From Candidatus Kaiserbacteria bacterium (GTDB lineage Bacteria > Patescibacteriota > Minisyncoccia > Phycocordibacterales > UBA12088), in the NCBI GenBank assembly GCA_003561715.1, contig PWVU01000153.1, forward strand, positions 1 through 8,132: a stretch of 8,132 nucleotides of DNA. The letters run 5' to 3'. Under the pieces are notes generated by a model that saw only the letters and a program-made list of their open reading frames with translations, did not search any database and was not told the origin of the DNA. Numbering within the stretch: the stretch's first letter is position 1; each line of letters begins with the position of its first letter. The translations under genes were made by a program, and so were the position numbers. Shown here piece after piece: positions 6,721 to 8,132 of this stretch.

Positions 6721-6792
6721 TCACCCCAAAAAGGCTTCGTGGAGGTAGCTTCGCTCGAGTGCGCACAGGTCGGCAAGCCGGGTTTCTTGGAG
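6721..6792. repeat. ~72-bp direct repeat, copy 1 (hsdS tail)
   Basis: Aligns with 7340-7410 at about 60 of 71 positions with one single-base gap, in the same orientation and 619 bp apart. Similarity ends sharply at the ttcttggag end (6792/7410). The two copies bracket the HicB-like gene. Confidence 0.75.
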
Positions 6793-6795
6793 TGC
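6721..6795 (-). pseudogene. Decayed 3' end of a type I restriction specificity gene (hsdS-like), copy 1
   Basis: Read on the minus strand this gives LQETRLADLCALERSYLHEAFLG then stop. It is the same peptide as at 7340-7410 except that one extra base in the TTTTTGGGG run shifts the frame, so the expected end GE(L/W) is lost. Upstream there is an in-frame TGA only two codons before LQET, and no further similarity. The leucine-rich helix plus (H/R)xAFxGEL ending is characteristic of HsdS subunits, the DNA-recognition part of type I restriction enzymes. Only about 25 codons remain, so it is a non-functional fragment. Confidence 0.55.
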
Positions 6796-6915
6796 TCAGC
6801 TTAAGTAGAGATACGTTCGGGTTAGTCGCAATTGCTCCATTAGCCGATATTCACGCAGAAAGCGGAGCGCTCGTCTTTAAAATTACACCACACGTTTGTA
6901 CTACATGTTGCATGT

Positions 6916-6930
6916 TGGGGTCAGACCCCA
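6916..6930. repeat. 15-bp near-perfect palindrome TGGGGTC-A-GACCCCA
   Basis: Seven-base arms with a single central base, 31 nt after the stop of the HicB-like gene in transcription direction. No T-run follows, so a terminator role is weak. I recall the core GGGGTCAGACCCC recurring in intergenic DNA of unrelated bacteria near REP-type or IS200-like transposases; this is memory, not a search result. Confidence 0.5.
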
Positions 6931-6960
6931 CGCACCCTAAATCTCCAATTTTGCAATCTT

Positions 6961-7287
6961 CTAGGCATGCGACGCGGACGAAATACCAAATGAATTTATT
7001 TGGTAAGGAGAACGTATCGGCTTCTCAGAATTCACGATACTCCACAATTTCTCGTATTCGGGATCAGCGTTTTGGTTGAGGGCGGTGTAATTTTTCGCAC
7101 CCTTTATTTTTTTCATTGCCGCAATATACCCATCAACCGCCTGCAACAGATTGAAGTGCGCCAGTCGTGGGTCGTCACTCGACTCTACGATGTTAAATTC
7201 GAGCGCAACCGCATACCACACCCCTTTGTCTTTAAAGACAATGTGGCGGAACTGCCCTTTCATTGGAGTGTTTTTTGAAATCTTCAT
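6961..7287 (-). CDS. Small HicB-like protein, orphan antitoxin candidate
   Basis: 108 residues from the ATG at 7287. Residues about 11-60 (FRHIVFKDKGVWYAVALEFNI, then an acidic turn and a helix HFNLLQAVDGYIAAMKKI) fit the partial RNase-H-like fold of the HicB antitoxin family: beta-strand, G-x-WYA-x-xLEF strand, then a helix. The C-terminal half (NADPEYEKLWSIVNSEKPIRSPYQINSF) has no DNA-binding domain I can recognise. No HicA toxin gene is adjacent, so an antitoxin role is not shown. The ATG is exactly where a transcript from the promoter at 7294-7322 would begin; an in-frame GTG at 7293 is less likely. It is flanked by two hsdS tails, suggesting it arrived in or was left by a restriction locus. 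Confidence 0.72.
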   Translation of the reverse strand: MKISKNTPMKGQFRHIVFKDKGVWYAVALEFNIVESSDDPRLAHFNLLQAVDGYIAAMKKIKGAKNYTALNQNADPEYEKLWSIVNSEKPIRSPYQINSFGISSASHA

Positions 7288-7293
7288 GCTCAC

Positions 7294-7322
7294 ACTATAG
7301 TATGCCGGCGGGTGGTGGTCAA
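7294..7322 (-). promoter_or_regulatory. Complete -35/-10 promoter of the HicB-like gene, leaderless
   Basis: TTGACC at 7317-7322 and TATAGT at 7294-7299 on the minus strand are separated by exactly 17 bp. Each matches the sigma-70 consensus at 5 of 6 bases. Counting 7 nt from the -10 box puts the start site on the A of the ATG at 7287, so the mRNA should have no leader. It begins 10 nt after the hsdS remnant stop codon. Confidence 0.75.
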
Positions 7323-7332
7323 ACGATATGTG

Positions 7333-7461
7333 TCACAACTCACCGGAAAATGCTTCGTGAAGGTAGCTTCGCTCGAGCGCGCGGAGGTCGGCAAGTTGGG
7401 TTTCTTGGAGGGTGCGAAGCTCTGCGGTGCGCGCACGCAATGCATCCAACTCCTGTTGTGC
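7333..7461 (-). pseudogene. 3' remnant of a type I restriction specificity gene (hsdS-like), copy 2
   Basis: The minus-strand frame ending at the TGA at 7333-7335 reads AQQELDALRARTAELRTL followed by QETQLADLRALERSYLHEAFSGEL, then stop. The leucine-heptad helix plus the terminal HEAFSGEL is what HsdS subunits carry in their C-terminal conserved helix. An in-frame TAA at 7462-7464 cuts it off upstream, and a second stop follows at 7516-7518. The two target-recognition domains are absent. About 43 codons remain, so this is a fragment of a specificity gene, not a working one. Family assignment is from motif recognition only. Confidence 0.62.
7340..7410. repeat. ~71-bp direct repeat, copy 2 (hsdS tail)
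   Basis: Partner of 6721-6792; this copy keeps the intact reading frame through GEL-stop while the other has a one-base insertion. Confidence 0.75.
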
Positions 7462-7478
7462 TTATTCTCCTTTGCCCT

Positions 7479-7497
7479 GTTGTGCGTCTTGCACAAC
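7479..7497. repeat. Small hairpin between RelE-like gene and hsdS remnant
   Basis: Seven-base perfect arms (gttgtgc / gcacaac) with a 5-nt loop. No T-run follows, so it is not a clear terminator. The rest of 7462-7543 holds no gene that I can support. Confidence 0.35.
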
Positions 7498-7543
7498 GTC
7501 CGACAATTCTTCACATCATTCAATGGTCACATCAAATGCATAG

Positions 7544-7565
7544 TAACTAGTCCTCACACTAGTTA
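7544..7565 (-). repeat. Inverted repeat overlapping the stop of the RelE-like gene
   Basis: Eight-base perfect arms (taactagt / actagtta) with a 6-nt loop, spanning the TAG stop at 7559-7561. It is AT-rich and lacks a U-tract, so it may be a weak 3'-end stabiliser rather than a terminator. Confidence 0.4.
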
Positions 7566-7894
7566 TTGAAGTATCTATCAATCCGCTCTTTATCTTCACA
7601 CTCTTTCATGCCTTTAAAATACATTTCAATGAATAGGACCGTCACCAGTTCACTTTCATAGAGGTAGATCAGCCGAAACTGCGAACCTCGTACCGCCCTA
7701 CACATCATGCGCATCTTCATGGCATATTTCGTCTCACCATCATGCCGCAAGATATTCCAGTGCTTGGTTCCATCTCCGGTTGGATTTACCCGGATTGCTT
7801 TTTTGACCACTTCAAGATCATCGACCAAGGTGCGGTATTTCTTGCTCAGTTTTTTGAATTCCTTTTTGAATTCATCGCTTTCAGAAAAATCCAT
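7559..7894 (-). CDS. RelE/ParE-superfamily toxin-like protein
   Basis: 111 residues, lysine-rich. It opens with the helical hairpin typical of RelE-like mRNA interferases (EFKKEFKKLSKKYRTLVDDLEVVKKAI, residues about 8-34), followed by a beta-sheet: KYAMKMRMMCRAVRGSQFRLIYLYESELVTVLFIEMYFKG (about 56-95). The R-x-IY-x-Y...VxxLxIYxK pattern is the family core; the IEMYFKGMKE end is a common variant. Activity would be ribosome-associated mRNA cleavage, but catalytic residues vary in this family and cannot be confirmed here. It starts 12 nt after the Panacea-type gene with no Shine-Dalgarno site, which fits a translationally coupled antitoxin-toxin pair with the antitoxin first. Its base composition is more A+T-rich than the housekeeping genes. 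Confidence 0.85.
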   Translation of the reverse strand: MDFSESDEFKKEFKKLSKKYRTLVDDLEVVKKAIRVNPTGDGTKHWNILRHDGETKYAMKMRMMCRAVRGSQFRLIYLYESELVTVLFIEMYFKGMKECEDKERIDRYFNN

Positions 7895-7906
7895 ACCGCC
7901 GGTTTC

Positions 7907-8132
7907 TTAGAGTTCGCCATAGTCACGCACCGAAAATTCTTCCGGTCGATAAAACGCCAATTCATAATCAATATCCTTGCCGTCTTCGGTAGCCTTCCAG
8001 GGCGTGTCGCGGTGCGTCATCTCGGACAGGGTCGATGCGGATTTATCCGCGTAGCGACGCAAGACATCATCGATTAATTCAAGTTCTTGCCCGGTCAGAA
8101 GGGATAGGTCGGGCGATACGTGCGGCAAATAC
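7907..8132 (-). CDS. Panacea-domain (DUF4065/SocA-like) antitoxin, C-terminal part, cut by window edge
   Basis: Partial gene: the reading frame is still open at 8132, so the true start lies outside. The visible 74 codons include LTGQELELIDDVLRRYADKSASTLSEMTHRDTPWK, which matches the C-terminal signature of the Panacea domain (LxxxExxxLDxVxxxYgxxSAxxLSxxTHxxxPW). Panacea proteins are antitoxins that neutralise many unrelated toxins. The next gene, 12 nt on, is RelE-like, which fits this as its cognate antitoxin. The tail YRPEEFSVRDYGEL may extend beyond the core domain. Confidence 0.82.
   Translation of the reverse strand, partial: YLPHVSPDLSLLTGQELELIDDVLRRYADKSASTLSEMTHRDTPWKATEDGKDIDYELAFYRPEEFSVRDYGEL

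Noticed and set aside
6759..7079. 106-codon plus-strand ORF
   Set aside because: It overlaps the HicB-like gene and the hsdS remnant in antisense, with no recognisable motifs, so it is a shadow frame.

Overview
The window reads as bacterial chromosome from a streamlined, gene-dense organism, most likely Patescibacteria / Candidate Phyla Radiation and probably Parcubacteria-like. This is an inference from several things together: a compact methionyl-tRNA synthetase, a short family-unknown two-TM protein beside it, small orphan toxin-antitoxin-type genes, near absence of Shine-Dalgarno sites, and a short intergenic repeat. No 16S or marker-gene comparison could be run. Every supported gene is on the minus strand, so transcription runs from high to low coordinates.

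Right end (about 6480-8132), an accessory segment: the C-terminal part of a Panacea-type (DUF4065/SocA-like) antitoxin runs off the window edge, followed 12 nt later by a RelE-like toxin. Next come two decayed copies of the last ~25-45 codons of a type I restriction specificity subunit (HsdS). They lie as direct repeats on either side of a small HicB-like gene that has its own textbook promoter. About 240 bp with no recognised gene then leads to the photolyase-like gene.

Middle (4168-6465): a cryptochrome/photolyase-like flavoprotein that lacks the usual N-terminal antenna domain and instead carries an alpha/beta C-terminal extension, then an AI-2E family eight-TM membrane protein. Each starts a few nucleotides behind a good -10 box.

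Left part (267-4125), housekeeping: metG, a small two-TM membrane protein, a TatD-family DNase, then rpsF-ssb-rpsR. Spacings of 12-60 nt suggest a single long unit read from the metG promoter, possibly boosted before rpsF. It ends at a perfect 26-bp palindrome that looks like a terminator. A second, 34-nt hairpin module lies further left, and the two palindromes share a 25-bp flanking repeat.

Most interesting points: a consistent leaderless or near-leaderless gene-start architecture; the duplicated hsdS tails flanking the HicB-like gene; the domain layout of the photolyase-like protein; the Panacea/RelE pair; the twin palindrome-plus-repeat modules after rpsR; a bS6 with long acidic tail; and a MetRS zinc knuckle lacking one ligand. 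I found no single feature that clearly amounts to a new system.
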